Below are positions 1-11,094 of a stretch of DNA of 64,000 bases, piece by piece. The stretch is taken from NCBI GenBank assembly GCA_947683425.1, contig CANTUQ010000043.1, positions 8,627,501 through 8,691,500 of the forward strand, written 5' to 3'. A model generated the notes under the pieces. It was not told the DNA's origin. It did no database searches and saw only the letters and a list, made by a program, of their open reading frames with translations. Within the stretch, counting starts at the first letter, position 1. Each line of letters begins with the position of its first letter. Origin of the DNA: Excoecaria cochinchinensis (lineage: Eukaryota; Streptophyta; Magnoliopsida; Malpighiales; Euphorbiaceae). The translations under genes were made by a program, and so were the position numbers.

Positions 1-16
1 TTTTGGGATGTTACAC
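1..16 (-). mobile_element. Edge of a minus-strand Tekay-type LTR (cut by window start)
   Basis: Read on the minus strand, bases 16 to 1 begin TGTAACATCCC, which matches the start of the other Tekay-type LTRs here (TGTAACACCCC at 30482 minus, TGTCACACCCC at 6339). This suggests that an LTR on the minus strand starts here and runs out of the window. Only 16 bases are visible, so it could be chance. Confidence 0.3.
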
Positions 17-872
17 CTCTTTTGCCTAAAAAGTTTCAAAAGATTTCTTCCTTGCATGGTTTTTCACGAATGTTATGCTTATATGATTTAAAATGTGGAT
101 CTTTTTATATGTTCCCATGCATAGAATTTTGTGAAATATGAGAATTTAATTTACCATTATTGTGTTAGAAATATATATGTGTAATGTAAGGTAAACTTAT
201 CTGTTAAGTTTAAGTGAATGTATGATAAATGAAATTAGTACACATGGTAGGTATATATATATATATTGATACATGTGTCTATGTGATCATAAAAGAATGA
301 TGCAAGTATTTAATGGAATGGGTATATAAATGTGTAAAATGTTAAGAATTTAATAATGATATGGAGATTTAGCCTCCGTTAGTCGAGTTGTGCATAGATA
401 GGCATGCCAATAGAGTTCTGATACTGCAGCCCCTTTGTTCTATTTAGACCCTAATTAGGTCACCGTTTGGTTGCTTGCGAAACTCAATGTGTAAGGACCT
501 TGTTTAAGATCCCCAATGTGAAAATGTTTTGAATGAGAAAATAAGCTGTTGCTTTTCGCTTGTACCCACGGGTACTCCCAATGTGTTCTGTTTACTCACT
601 TATCCACCCTCTTGACTTAGTAGTCAATTAAAAGAATAAAGAATGTAAATAAATCGGTAAGTTCTGTGATGATGTGCAAAAAGTTATGTGAATAAGTTTT
701 TAAAAGTGTTTCTTAAGATATTGAGCTTGTGCTGTACGCACTTAAATGTTCTAGATCATTTATGGACACCTATACGAAAATGTGTGGTATCTAGAGGTGC
801 CAATGTTTTTTGTATAATAAGCTAATGTCCGAAAATGAAAAGAGATATGACAAATAATGTTGTTCTGATAAG
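17..872 (+). mobile_element. Element C, 5' LTR, left part (Tekay-type LTR)
   Basis: Non-coding LTR sequence. Bases 365-625 hold a block (a 'tagataggcatgcc' core, then 'ctgcagccc' and 'ttaggtcaccgtttgg') that recurs in the other Tekay-type LTRs at 34515-34745, 39763-40030, 44518-44785 and, inverted, at 24180-24440. The LTR is cut at 872 by the Athila element and resumes at 16989. The beginning of this LTR is not visible; its 3' partner starts at 19486. Confidence 0.65.
868..872. repeat. Target-site duplication ATAAG, left copy
   Basis: The five bases before the Athila 5' LTR are ATAAG, and the five after its 3' LTR (16984-16988) are ATAAG as well. This fixes both ends of the insertion. Confidence 0.93.
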
Positions 873-1064
873 TGATAACTTCAATATAGTACTTAGTTTT
901 GAGGGTGTTTTTATATGATTTTTTGGGTGTTTAGTTGTGTTTTTGTGTTATGTTTTGTTTCCTTTAAGTTAATTTTACTAATCTTAGTCAAATTGGAATT
1001 TTGATGCATTATAGATAGTTTTTGATGGATTTTTATTTTTCTTTTCAGGTTGGTTTTAGGTACC

Positions 1065-1461
1065 TCACAGTCAGAATGAAATTCATTGTGACCGTGACAT
1101 AAAGAGAAGTGGAAGACAGGAGCAGACTTACAGGGGTCACGGTCACAATGGATTTCATTGTGACCGTGACATAGCAAACGATTGGGCAGAATGCAAGTAG
1201 GAAGCATGTCACGGTGGCAATCAATTTCATTGTCACCGTGACATAAAAATCATCAAGGCAGAATCAGAGCAGCACGTACCTCACGGTCACAATGTATTTT
1301 ATTGTGACCGTGATATAATTATTTCCTGGACAAAAGCAAAAATTGAAGACCTCACGGTGACAATTAAATTCATTGTCACCGTAACCCCTCTCATGTGCGT
1401 GAAAGGAATTTGAAATTCTCGACTCTACATGGTGACAATGAATTTCATTGTCACCGTGACC
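1065..1461. repeat. Palindrome array in Athila LTR (6 units, about 72-bp period)
   Basis: Six imperfect palindromes of about 35 bp start near 1065, 1137, 1209, 1281, 1352 and 1427. Each has the form TCACGGTSACAATG, a short centre, then CATTGTSACCGTGAC. Units 1, 2 and 4 pair GGTCAC (or a decayed form) with GTGACC; units 3, 5 and 6 pair GGTGAC or GGTGGC with GTCACC, so changes in one arm tend to be matched in the other. Unique spacers of about 37 bp separate them. The last unit ends 10 bp before the TATA box. Confidence 0.9.
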
Positions 1462-1471
1462 CATCTGGAAC

Positions 1472-1478
1472 TATAAAA
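1472..1478 (+). promoter_or_regulatory. TATA box of Athila 5' LTR
   Basis: TATAAAA in the context CTATAAAAACGC, just downstream of the palindrome array. It is the only strong TATA in the first half of the LTR and is conserved in the 3' LTR at 15786. Confidence 0.75.
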
Positions 1479-2079
1479 ACGCACTTTTCTGTTTGGTTAG
1501 GGTTCCAATTTTTTTAGTTAGTTTTTGCTATTAGTTTTGGCAGCTGAGATTTTCTGAGTTATTCTTCGGTTCTAAACTTTCGTTTTCAGTCTTGTTTTGA
1601 GTTTTTCAATTAGAGATTGAGAGTAATTTTCATTAGATACATAGTTTTAATTTCCAGAGATTGTTAGTTTTCCAGTTTTCCAGAATTTTAGTTTAATTTT
1701 CCATTGAAGATCCAAAGAAGAAGACTGAAGAACGTGGGATTCAACCGGGATTTCTACCTCAATGAATTTCTGGGTTTATTCTTTCCTTTATTCTTTTGAT
1801 TTTGTAATGGATCGTGAGTAGTTTTTTAGTTTTTTGGGGGATCTCTAAAGCCCCTATCCTTGATGTGAATTTTAAACATATTTTGATATTCGATATATGA
1901 ATGAAGGTTTATTTCACTGGTTATTATTGTCAAATCATGAGATGTATTTTTTCAAGTTAATTTCCTGTTTTGATGAATGGATTAATTCATGTATCATAAT
2001 TTGTTATTGAATTGTATGATAACATGTCATGATAAATTCTATTCAGATTTTTCGTCATGTTGCTGTATCATTTGGACTG

Positions 2080-2285
2080 CTCCGGAATGGGAATCCATAT
2101 GTGCATGTTTTCATGGTTTAAGATTGGAGTGAGGAGTGAAATAATTAGGTTTTGGGTTGTTTGGCTCCGGAATGGGAAAGCAAACCAAACCTAGGATTTT
2201 AGACACGTGATTAGGCTAGTTGTATGACTTGCTCCGGAATGGGACGTCATGTTATTAGAGTAGCTTGCTCTGGAATGAGACGCTT
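2080..2285 (+). repeat. Four copies of a GCTCCGGAATGGGA motif in Athila LTR
   Basis: Copies lie near 2080, 2164, 2230 and 2268, the last decayed. The same four occur in the 3' LTR near 16394, 16480, 16546 and 16583. They lie downstream of the TATA box, so in the transcribed leader. Function unknown. Confidence 0.7.
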
Positions 2286-2674
2286 GGGTTAAGAGGGTTA
2301 TCCCGATTTCGTTCATATATGTTTTCTTTATGTGTTTTGATTCATATCTGGGTATGGGGTGGATGAGTGAACCTGAGCAACGTTTGTCTAATTTTGAATT
2401 CTGATCTTGTTAATTTTTCCGTCATTTAGTTTATTGCAATTGTTGCTATCAATTTAATTTGATTGTTTCTGTTTACTTATTTTGGTTATTTAAATTCTTT
2501 GTTTTTAATCAGTAGTTAATTCAATAAATTCAAACAATTGGGAATTCTTTAGCATACATTTAATTTTCATTACTTGCGTACACAGTCTCTTGGGTACGAT
2601 AACTCAGAGTCTTAAAAATACTCCATTATATTACTTGTCGATTCAGTACACTTGCTGAGGTCGCGTCAACTTTT

Positions 2675-2692
2675 TGGCGCCGTTGCCGGGGA
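2675..2692 (+). other. Primer-binding site, tRNA-Asp type
   Basis: TGGCGCCGTTGCCGGGGA lies 6 bp after the 5' LTR. It is complementary to the 3' end of plant tRNA-Asp and is the usual PBS of Athila elements. Confidence 0.88.
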
Positions 2693-2800
2693 CTGGCGTT
2701 GTTTTAAGTTTTGATTATTATTTGTACGTGTTTTACTTTTTCTTTTCTTTTCTTTTATTTTTATTTATTCTTTATTCTTTTCAGGTAATTGTTGTGGTGC

Positions 2801-4576
2801 ATGAGCAGATTGAGACAGGAGCAAATAGCACCCTACGATCCTGAAATCGAGAGGACTTTGCATCAACGAAGGAGAGCCAACATAAATTATCACATGGAAG
2901 ACAATCCTCTTCCTATTGGTGAAGTTCCTCCCGAGAACGAACAAGTGCCGAGGGCACAAGATGGAAATCAAGGGAATTATAGAGAAGAGGTCTCGAGACA
3001 GAGGACAATAAGGGATTATGCAGTACCAAGATGGAATGAGGATAATCGGACGATTGTGCTGCCAAGGGGAGTGCAGTTTGAGCTTAAACTAGCCACCATC
3101 AATATGGTACAGAGGAATCAATTTACGGGTTCAGAAGTGGAAGACCCCGCATAGCACTTAGACATATTTTTAGAGGTCAGTGATACGGTTCAGATTCCTG
3201 GAGTATCATCCGACTCGGTAAGATTAAAGTTATTCCCTTTTACATTGATTAGAAAAGCACGTGAATGGTTGCAAATGCTACCTAGACAGTCGATTAGATC
3301 ATGGGACCAGTTACAGGAGAGGTTTTTGATGAGATTCTTCCCTCCGACAAAGACTGCGAACATCCGTAACAGTATCTTAGGTTTTAGTCAAATGAGTGAG
3401 GAGCCATTTTATGAAGCGTGGGAAAGGTTTAGAAGGCTGTTGAGAAGCTGTCCTCACCATGAGATAGCCATATACCACCTGATGACAACATTTTATTCTG
3501 GGGTTACACCACAGACAAGATCCTTATTGGATGCTTCATCAGGAGGGTCATTCATGAATATACTACCAGAGGAAGCTTTTCATCTACTTGATGAAATGGC
3601 GGCAAATGATGCTCAATGGTCTAATCCTAGGTCAGTACCGAAAAGACAAGGGATACACGCTGTGGATGAGGTGTCGATGCTGAAGGCACAGATTGAGTCC
3701 ATGAGGAAGGAGATGAGTAGTCTGAAGGTGCAGAATGTAGCCTCTGTGGCTCAAGAGAGTGGATGGTATGAAAGTGGGCAAGCTGGTCAAGAGAGTGGGG
3801 CAATGGGAGATATAAATGCCATAGGGGATTACAGAAGGAATGACCCCTACAGCAACACATATAATCCGGGATGGAGAAATCATCCAAACTTCTCATGGAA
3901 GGATGGAAATCCAAATGCTTCATCCTCTCAACCACAAGTTAGACCTCCCTTCAACCAAAACACTCATCAGAACCAAGGGCAGCCATATCAACAACCATAT
4001 CCACCCCATCACAACCAAGGGCAACAATACCACCCACCGGGATACCAACTGAGGCCACCTGTGCAAGAAAAGAAGACAAATCTGGAAGACATGTTGGCTA
4101 CTTTCATAAACAGTCAAGAACAGTTTGTAAATAGCCAGCAGCAGTTCATGGCTAATCAAGAGTCAAGGTGGAAATCTCAAGAGCAGTGGAACCGGAACCA
4201 AGATGCTTCCATGAGGAATTTAGAGACGCAATTGGGACAACTAGCGAATTCCGTGTCTCAAAGACAACCGGGAACATTTCCTTCGAATGCGGACCAAAAT
4301 CCAAAAGAGGAAGCTAAAGCCATCACACTGAGAAGTGGTAAGGAAATGGTACCGAGAGAAAGCCAAGGTAAAAATTCTTCATCATCAGAAAAGGAGGAGC
4401 CGACACGGATGTTAAGTAATTCTAACTCTAGAGTAAAAGTTAATGAAGATGCTCCTAAAGGTGTTAAGGGTAAAAGTTTAGTGAATCCGAGGGTAGAGGA
4501 TCTTGATATAAATAGATGCCATTTCCTGCAGTTGCTAAATAGGAAAAGAAAAATGAGCAAAAGGCTAGGTTTCTAG
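2801..4576 (+). pseudogene. gag: Athila gag, interrupted
   Basis: Capsid/nucleocapsid precursor. The chosen start is the ATG at 2801 (MSRLRQEQ), about 110 bp after the PBS. One frame runs to 4576 but is broken by TAG at 3152-3154. The segment from about residue 149 to 270 (IRKAREWLQMLP through RSWDQLQERFLMRFFP to LDEMAANDAQW) is the retrotransposon Gag (capsid) domain. It is followed by a Q/N/P-rich segment at about residues 340-480. No CCHC knuckle is seen, as is usual for Athila Gag. The frame is lost around 4500-4530; the end of gag and the protease continue in another frame. Homology is clear, function is lost. Confidence 0.88.
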
Positions 4577-4578
4577 AG

Positions 4579-5637
4579 ATGTTTAAGAAACTGCACATCA
4601 ATTTACCATTTGCTGAAGCTTTAGCTCATATGCCTAACTATGCTAAATTTATGAAAGAATTATGTTCTAATAAAAAGAAATTAGAAGGGCATGGAACTGT
4701 ACAACTTACAGAAAATTGCAGTGCTATAATTATGAATAAGATCCCCGAGAAATTGGAAGATGCAGGTAGCTTTACTTTACCCTGTGCTATTGGTGAAGAT
4801 TTTTATGGTAATGCTTTATGTGATTTGGGTGCCAGCATAAATTTGATGCCTTATTCTATTTACAGGAAGCTTAATCTTGGGAACCTAAGGGAGACGGGAA
4901 TGAGACTCCAACTGGCAGATAGATTAGTGAGGCGACCCAAAGGAGTGATAGAAGATCTATTAGTGAAGGTGGGGGAATTCATCTTCACAGTGGACTTTGT
5001 GGTGATGGAAATGGAAGAGGATAGGAAGGTGCCACTGATAGTGGGGAGGCCATTTTTAAACACAGCAAAGGCATTGATCGATGTTCATGGTCAAATGGTC
5101 ACCCTGCGGTTCAATAATGAGGAGTTGGTAGTGGATATGAACAAGGCTCAAAAGTATCCATCTGGGGATATGGAGGAGTCTGTTTATTTTGTTGGTGTAA
5201 TAGACGAGTGTGTGGAAGAAGTGCAGGAAAAAGTGGTTGGAGCTGATCCAGAAAATTTGTGTCTGTTACATTCAGTGGAAGGAGAAGCAGTGGAAGAAAA
5301 GAAGACGGAAGAAGCAATAGAAATTGTGGAGATAGAAGATGGAAAGGATGAGTCACATAATGAAGAGTTTAACCCTAAAAAGGGGGATTTAAATTCTGAA
5401 TTTAAACCTCTCCCCTCTCATTTGAAATATGTGTTTTTAGAGAAAGAACAGAAACCAGTAATCATATCTTCTCTGTTGTCAGGTGATGAAGAACAGCTGC
5501 TGCTAGAGGTGCTGAAGAAGCACAAGGGAGCCATCGGATGGGAAACCTCAGACTTGAAGGGGATTGACCCAAGCTACTGCACACACATGATCCCAATGGA
5601 GGAGGAATGCAAGCCGGTAGCTCAGCCTCAGAGATGA
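4579..5637 (+). pseudogene. pol: Athila protease and start of reverse transcriptase
   Basis: Aspartic protease followed by the N-terminus of RT. The catalytic motif DLGASINLMP lies near residues 82-91, and the second protease motif IVGRPFLNTAKALIDV near residues 154-169. An acidic linker (residues 190-270) joins it to GWETSDLKGIDPSYCTHMI, the start of RT. A TGA at 5635-5637 interrupts RT; it lies at an arginine position, so CGA to TGA is the simplest origin. The frame continues after the stop to a run of seven G at about 5758, where it shifts. Confidence 0.87.
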
Positions 5638-6338
5638 CTCAACCCGGCCATGCAAGAGGTAGTAAAGAAGGAGGTACTCAAACTCCTCGATGCAGGTATA
5701 ATCTACGCTATTTCTGATAGTAAATGGGTCAGCCCAGTGCAGTGTGTGCTTAAAAAAGGGGGGGATGACAGTGGTAAAGAATGAATGGAATGAACTGATT
5801 CCAACTCGTACAGTTACGGGTTGGAGAGCCTGTATTGATTATAGAAGGTTGAATATTGCCACTAGAAAAGACCATTTCCCTTTGCCGTTTATTGATCAGA
5901 TGCTAGAAAGGTTAGCAGGTAATAGGTTCTACTGTTTTTTAGATGGGTATTCGGGATATTTACAGATTTCTATAGCCCCAGAGGATCAAGAGAAAACGAC
6001 CTTTACCTGCCCATATAGCACATTTGCATATAGAAGAATGCCCTTTGGGTTATGTAATGCACCGGCTACGTTTCAGCGGTGTATGATGGCTATTTTCCAT
6101 GATTTTATAGAGAAATTTATGGACGTATTCATCGATGATTTCACTATATATGGGGCTGATTATATGAGCTGTCTAAAGCACCTTGATTTAGTGCTAGGGA
6201 GGTGTGAAAAGACTAACCTAGTTTTAAATTGGGAAAATGCCATTTTATGGTGAGAGAGGGCATTGTGTTAGGGCATAAAATTTCAGAGAGAGGGATAGAA
6301 GTGGATAAGGCAAAAGTTGAAGTCATAGAGAAGTTACC
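5638..6338 (+). pseudogene. pol: Athila reverse transcriptase, palm and fingers
   Basis: RNA-dependent DNA polymerase that copies the element RNA. Visible motifs are WRACIDYRRLN, FYCFLDGYSGYLQI, MPFGLCNAPATFQRCM and the active site FIDDF in place of YxDD (about 6130). Two single-base indels break the frame: one at the poly-G run near 5758 and one at about 6235 after the conserved NWE, leading to TGA at 6251. The gene is then cut at 6338 by a solo LTR and resumes at 8934. Confidence 0.87.
6334..6338. repeat. Target-site duplication TTACC, left copy
   Basis: TTACC lies directly before the solo LTR, and again at 8929-8933 directly after it. Both flanks belong to the same RT reading frame. Confidence 0.93.
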
Positions 6339-7396
6339 TGTCACACCCCACAAGTGGCTTATTTGGAAATTAGAATTTTAATTGAACAATTAAGGGCAAT
6401 TTGGTATTTTATTTAAGGTAAGAGGACTAAATAGCAAGAATTTAGGTTAATGGATGGCAGATTTTTAATATATGAGTAAAAAGAATTTAATAAGAGCCTA
6501 TCTACAGATCTTTGAGCTAAGGGTAGAAGAGTAACTTGTGGATATGTGTAATTGTGCATGTGTGCCAGGTGGAATGTGTGTGTGCACGTGGTGAGGGAAA
6601 AGGGAAGAATGAGAAAAACTCAGTTGGTTTTGAAACAAAGGACTGAAAAAGTTTTCTCTCTTCTTGCTCTCTCTCTCTCACGTAAAAACCACATTCTACT
6701 GTTCTTTCTTTTGCATGTGTGAATCCTTCAGTTTTGAACTTAGGTTGTGAGCTTTAAAGGGATTTACAGAAGGTAAGTGGCTTTTGGTTTTCATGTGGTT
6801 CTCCTTTTCGTTTGGGTTTATAAGATTCTGTTCTTGGATAATGAAGTGTGATTTTACTTGTTTGCAAGCTTTAGAAGATAAAAGGAAGGAGAAGGGAAAG
6901 GGCAAGGTTGTGGATTGAAGAGGATACAGTGGACATTTTGGGATTTCATACAGGTTTGGGAGTGTGTCTGCTTTTCTCGTTTTGGATCCTAGTTACTATT
7001 CTAATGTGAATGTTAGTATGTGTATTTGTTTACCTAAATGCATGAGAAATGTACTGTGTTTACATGATTTAGGTGGAGAGGAATAACATGAGTTGGTAAA
7101 TGAATTGATTAAGCATTAGTTTGAATGAGGAATTATGGAATATTGACCTTCTGGTTTTGTCTCTGTTTTCACACTTAAAATACATAGTTATATTATAATT
7201 ACAGGAAATGAGTTCTTGAGTCTTGAGGGTATGTGTTTGAATGATTAATACATGAAAAATGGTTTTGGATAAGCTGGGGTTTTGAAATTAGGAAGTACTC
7301 TGTTTTCTGGAATTTTCTGGCTTTTTTACGTTTTTCTGGGATTTGGTTTTGAGAAGATGATGAAGTTTGAGAAGAGAAGCAGAAGTGTGAGAAGAA

Positions 7397-7713
7397 GGTC
7401 ACGAGACGTGACTGGTGGTCACGCCGTGACCCCCTTCTCGGTTGAAGGTCACGAGGCGCGGAGCAGCTTCACGCCGTGACTCCTTCTTTGCTGAAGGTCA
7501 CGTGGCGTGAAGCGGCATCACGCCGTGACTTTCGCCTTTCCTGCGCGACTTCTCCCTCTCCTCTCACAGGCGTCACGCGACGTGACTGGTGGTCACGCCG
7601 TGACTGCCTTGCCTTGCCTTGCCTTGCTTTGCCTTGCCTTGCCTTGCCTTGCTCCTCTGCCTGGCGCTCGCGTGAAGCTGGAGTCACGACGTGACTGGAG
7701 GTCACGACGTGAC
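7397..7713. repeat. GTCACG/CGTGAC palindrome array with a CCTTG microsatellite
   Basis: Short palindromes of the form GTCACGNNCGTGAC recur about eight to ten times (for example 7398-7412, 7418-7430, 7570-7585 and 7683-7713). Near 7605-7651 lies a run of CCTTG pentamers with one CTTTG variant. Apparent reading frames across this stretch are by-products of the repeat. Confidence 0.8.
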
Positions 7714-8495
7714 CAGCCTTCCTTCAGTTGCCTGTTTTTTTTTAAAAAGCATGATTTTTAACTTCTGATTTCAAGGGTTTTACATTACATGACGATTAAT
7801 TAGTTTTAAAATTTGATTGTATTTTATTAATTGCTTAATATTGGGTTTTGTATACATAATTAATAATTAATAATTTATTTGACATGGATTAATTCAATGT
7901 GAGCTATTTGTTCTTATTACCTCCTGTAGTTAATAGTTATATGTTTAAATGTTTCTGAATTTGATTATTATACGAGTATACATGATTTATAAGCTAGTAT
8001 TTAATGAAATTCTCATGATTTGATATATGAATTATTGAGTTGTGTCATTTAAGCCTGTATAAGTCATAGTAGTGGATAAGTAAGCGCTTACTTAGGTCTG
8101 TGTGTGTGTGCAGCTGCTATATGATAAAACGATATATGCGGGTCCATTTGGATCCTTATTTCGACCATGTTTGGTCTATATGAAAATAAAGCGAGACCTC
8201 GGTCTCTATATGAAAAATACATGTTTGAGACTCATGTCTCTATATGCTTGGGATATTGTGTTCTATCAGTATCCAAATGACCGTATCCACTTCTTAGGTT
8301 TATACCAGACTAATCATGCTACATGTTTATATGTGATATATATATATATTTAGATGTTTATTGACATGATTAAAGGTATACGTTGCACATGAATTCGTGA
8401 ATATTCTATATCGGTGTAATGTAGAAAAGTATGTTTGTATTTGTTAGTTACTTGTATTGTATATGTATATTGTTATTTTGTTTTGTTCCTCCCCA

Positions 8496-8533
8496 CTAAG
8501 CGTTATCGCTTAGCACGGGCTCTTTTCCCGTGC
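8496..8533 (+). other. Double stem-loop near LTR end
   Basis: Stem 1 is CTAAGCG, loop TTAT, CGCTTAG (8496-8513). Stem 2 is GCACGGG, loop of 7, CCCGTGC (8513-8533). It is followed by CAGGTGGC. The same pair recurs in the other Tekay-type LTRs. Confidence 0.75.
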
Positions 8534-8933
8534 AGGTGGCGAGTTCAGTTGAGAGTCAGAGATCTGCAGGTCGGCCACTAGGAGTCTTTTTGGATGAAGT
8601 TGTTTTATTTTTTGAAGTCTTCCGCTGTAATTACTTTTGTATATGGCTTGTAATTAGCAAAATGAATCTTTTGTAAAGGAACAAGTATTCTTTTTGTATA
8701 TGTAATTGCATACGAGCCTCTTTTTGTAAAAGCGATATAAATATGATATATGTATAAGGACTTGATATATATATGTTACAGGAATTTTCTGATTAAATGA
8801 TTAAAAGTTTCTTTAAATCTCATTTGGTTTTCTTTTATTTATTTATACATGTGTAAATGTATATGTTTATATGTGTTTGCCCGCGTGGCACTCCGGTATC
8901 CTTCCAACGGGGATGGCGGGGTGTTACATTACC

Positions 8934-9732
8934 GCCTCCGACAAGTGTTAAGGGCATAAGGAGTTTTTTAGGACATGCGGGGTTTTACCGGCGTTTTATT
9001 AAAGATTTTTCAAAAATTGCTAAACCCCTGTCTAATTTACTCATGAAAGATGTTGTTTTTAATTTTGATAGTGAATGCTTGCTAGCTTTTGAAACGTTAA
9101 AGCAACGGCTTATTTCAGCTCCGGTGATAATATCTCTGGATTGGACTATGCCATTTGAACTAATGTGTGATGCTAGTGATTATGCAGTGGGAGCGGTATT
9201 GGAACAGCGTCGGGATAAGATATTCTGTGCAATTTATTATGCTAGTCACACTTTGACAGGAGCACAGGTTAATTATACCACCATAGAGAAAGAACTTCTC
9301 GCAATTGTGTATACATTTGAGAAGTTTAGGCCATATTTGCTGGGTGCAAAAGTTGTGGTGTGGTCGGACCATGCAGCTTTGAGGCATTTATTTGCCAAGA
9401 AAGAATCCAAACCGAGGCTGATTCGTTGGGTGCTGCTATTGCAAGAGTTCGATTTAGAAATTAAGGATAAGAAGGGTGTGGTAGACCATTTATCAAGAAT
9501 GGAAAATGACCATATTGAAAAGGGGGAAATTTTAGATTTATTTCCTGATGAACACATTTGTGCTATATTTGCTTGTGACACTTCTGTTCCTTGGTTTGCT
9601 AACATAGCAAATTTTCTTGCAGGAGGTTTTATGCCTAAAGATTATACTTGGCAGCAAAAGAAGAAACTGCGAGCAGATGCAAGACAATACATTTGGGATG
9701 ACCCCTACCTTTTTCGATTATGTGCTGATTAA
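8934..9732 (+). pseudogene. pol: Athila RT C-terminus and RNase H
   Basis: The RT thumb (GIRSFLGHAGFYRRFIKDFS) resumes right after the TSD. The RNase H domain follows: first acid in MCDASDYAVGAVL (about 9160), then TTIEKELLAIVYTFEKFRPY and WSDHAALRHLF. RNase H removes RNA from the RNA-DNA hybrid. TAA at 9730-9732 interrupts the frame; the same frame continues after it into integrase. Confidence 0.88.
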
Positions 9733-10359
9733 GTTTTAAGAAGGTGCATCTCAGATGAGGAGACGGGTGCAATCATCACAGCTTGTCACAGTGGAGAAGC
9801 TGGTGGACATCATGGGCCAAATAGAACGGTAATGAAAATTTTGTCTTCTGGTTTTTATTGGCCTACAATGTTTAGAGATGTTCAATTTTATGTGAAAACT
9901 TGCGATAGATGCCAGAGGGTAGGAAATATATATAAGCGAGATGAGATGCCTCTGACAAATATGCTTGAGGTAGAACTATTTGATGTATGGGGAATAGATT
10001 TTATGGGACCTTTTCCGATTTCATACGGGTTTGAATATATTCTGGTGGCAGTGGATTATGTGAGTAAATGGGTCGAAGCTATAGCCACTAGAACTTCTGA
10101 TGCTAAGATTGTTTTAGAATTTTTGAGGAGAAACATATTCACTCCATATGGAGCCCCTAGAGCCATTATAAGCGATGGTGGTAAACATTTTGTAAACCAC
10201 CAATTCAAGGCTTTACTAAAGAAATTTGGAGTTAGGCATAAGGTCACAACCGCTTACCATGCTCAGGCTAATGGTCAAGTTGAAGTGACTAACAGGGAGT
10301 TAAAGGCAATCTTAGAAAAAAGGTCAATTCATCTAGAAAAGATTGGTACCTTAAGTTAG
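9733..10359 (+). pseudogene. pol: Athila integrase, zinc-binding and core domains
   Basis: Inserts the cDNA into the chromosome. The HHCC zinc-binding region is visible as CHSGEAGGHHG ... CDRCQR (about 9780-9915). The DDE triad is present: D in WGIDFMGPFP, D in IISDGGKHF and E in GQVEVTNREL. A one-base indel in the A run near 10315 shifts the frame and gives TAG at 10357. Confidence 0.88.
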
Positions 10360-10874
10360 ATGATGCTCTATGGGCCTATAGGACAACATTTAAGACCTTG
10401 ATAGGGATGTCCCCTTTTAGGTTGGTTTTTGGGAAGTCCTGTCACCTCCCAGTGGAATTAGAGCATAAAGCTTATTGGGCTACCAAATTTCTGAATTTTG
10501 ACCTTGAGAATGCAGGTAAGTGCAGGTCTTTGCAGCTAAATGAACTAGACGAGCATCGATTTTGGGCCTATGATCATGCCATGAGATACAAAGATAAAAC
10601 TAAGAAGTGGCATGATCAAAAACTGGTCAGAAAGGAAATTACACCTGGAATGCGAGTGCTTCTTTATGACAATAGGCTACGGTTGTTTCCTGGTAAGTTG
10701 AAATCGAGATGGAAGGGACCCTATGAAGTAGTGGCATTTGATAAGTTTGGCGTGGTGACATTGAAGCACTCGCGGTTTGAGGATGAATTCAAGGAGAATG
10801 GACATCGTGTGAAGCCGTATTTTGAATCTAAATTTGATTATGCTTCCACGATCGTCACTCTTATAGATCCTTGA
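10360..10874 (+). pseudogene. pol: Athila integrase, C-terminal domain
   Basis: Same protein as the preceding entry, in another frame: MSPFRLVFGKSCHLPVELEH, then LYDNRLRLFPGKLKSRWKGPYEV (the conserved GPF/Y-type module) up to a stop at 10872-10874. No chromodomain follows, as expected for Athila. Confidence 0.86.
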
Positions 10875-11094
10875 CGATTTTTAAAAGTCCAGCTGCAGAC
10901 TTGTTAAATGCAGAACTACCTCTTATCTTTGTTTTTTTTTTATCATTTAATGGTATTTTGTTTAGGAAGTTAATCTTGTTTCATTTTGTAAATTTTATGT
11001 CTAGAAGAGAAATTATGTTTTGTTGGAGAAGGTTCAAAACAATTTTACCATGAGGTTTGGAGAAATTGATGAATTTTTTCAAGTGTGCGGGTGG
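10875..11094 (+). other. Non-coding spacer after Athila pol
   Basis: T-rich sequence without a supported gene between the pol stop and the internal palindrome array. Confidence 0.6.

Larger units (their letters stand above)
873..2668 (+). repeat. Athila 5' LTR
   Basis: Starts TGATAACTTC and ends GGTCGCGTCA, directly before the PBS. It matches 15187-16983 over its full length. Order inside: palindrome array, TATA box at 1472, transcribed leader, then four copies of a GCTCCGGAATGGGA motif. Confidence 0.93.
6339..8928 (+). mobile_element. Solo LTR, Tekay type, inserted in Athila pol
   Basis: 2590 bp, TGTCACACCCC...GGGGTGTTACA, with a perfect TTACC duplication and no internal region: a solo LTR left by recombination between the two LTRs of an earlier insertion. 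It carries its own palindrome array at 7397-7713, a CCTTG microsatellite at about 7605-7651 and the double stem-loop at 8496-8533. It matches element G in its start, end and stem-loop, but its array sequence is different. Confidence 0.93.

Noticed and set aside
1065..1461. Regularly spaced palindromes as a CRISPR array
   Set aside because: The sequence is plant retrotransposon LTR, there are only six diverged units, no cas genes, and the same array lies in both LTRs and inside the element.
7476..7761. Overlapping frames on both strands over the CCTTG run
   Set aside because: Translations of a microsatellite and palindrome array (LALPCLALPC and QGKARQGKA patterns).
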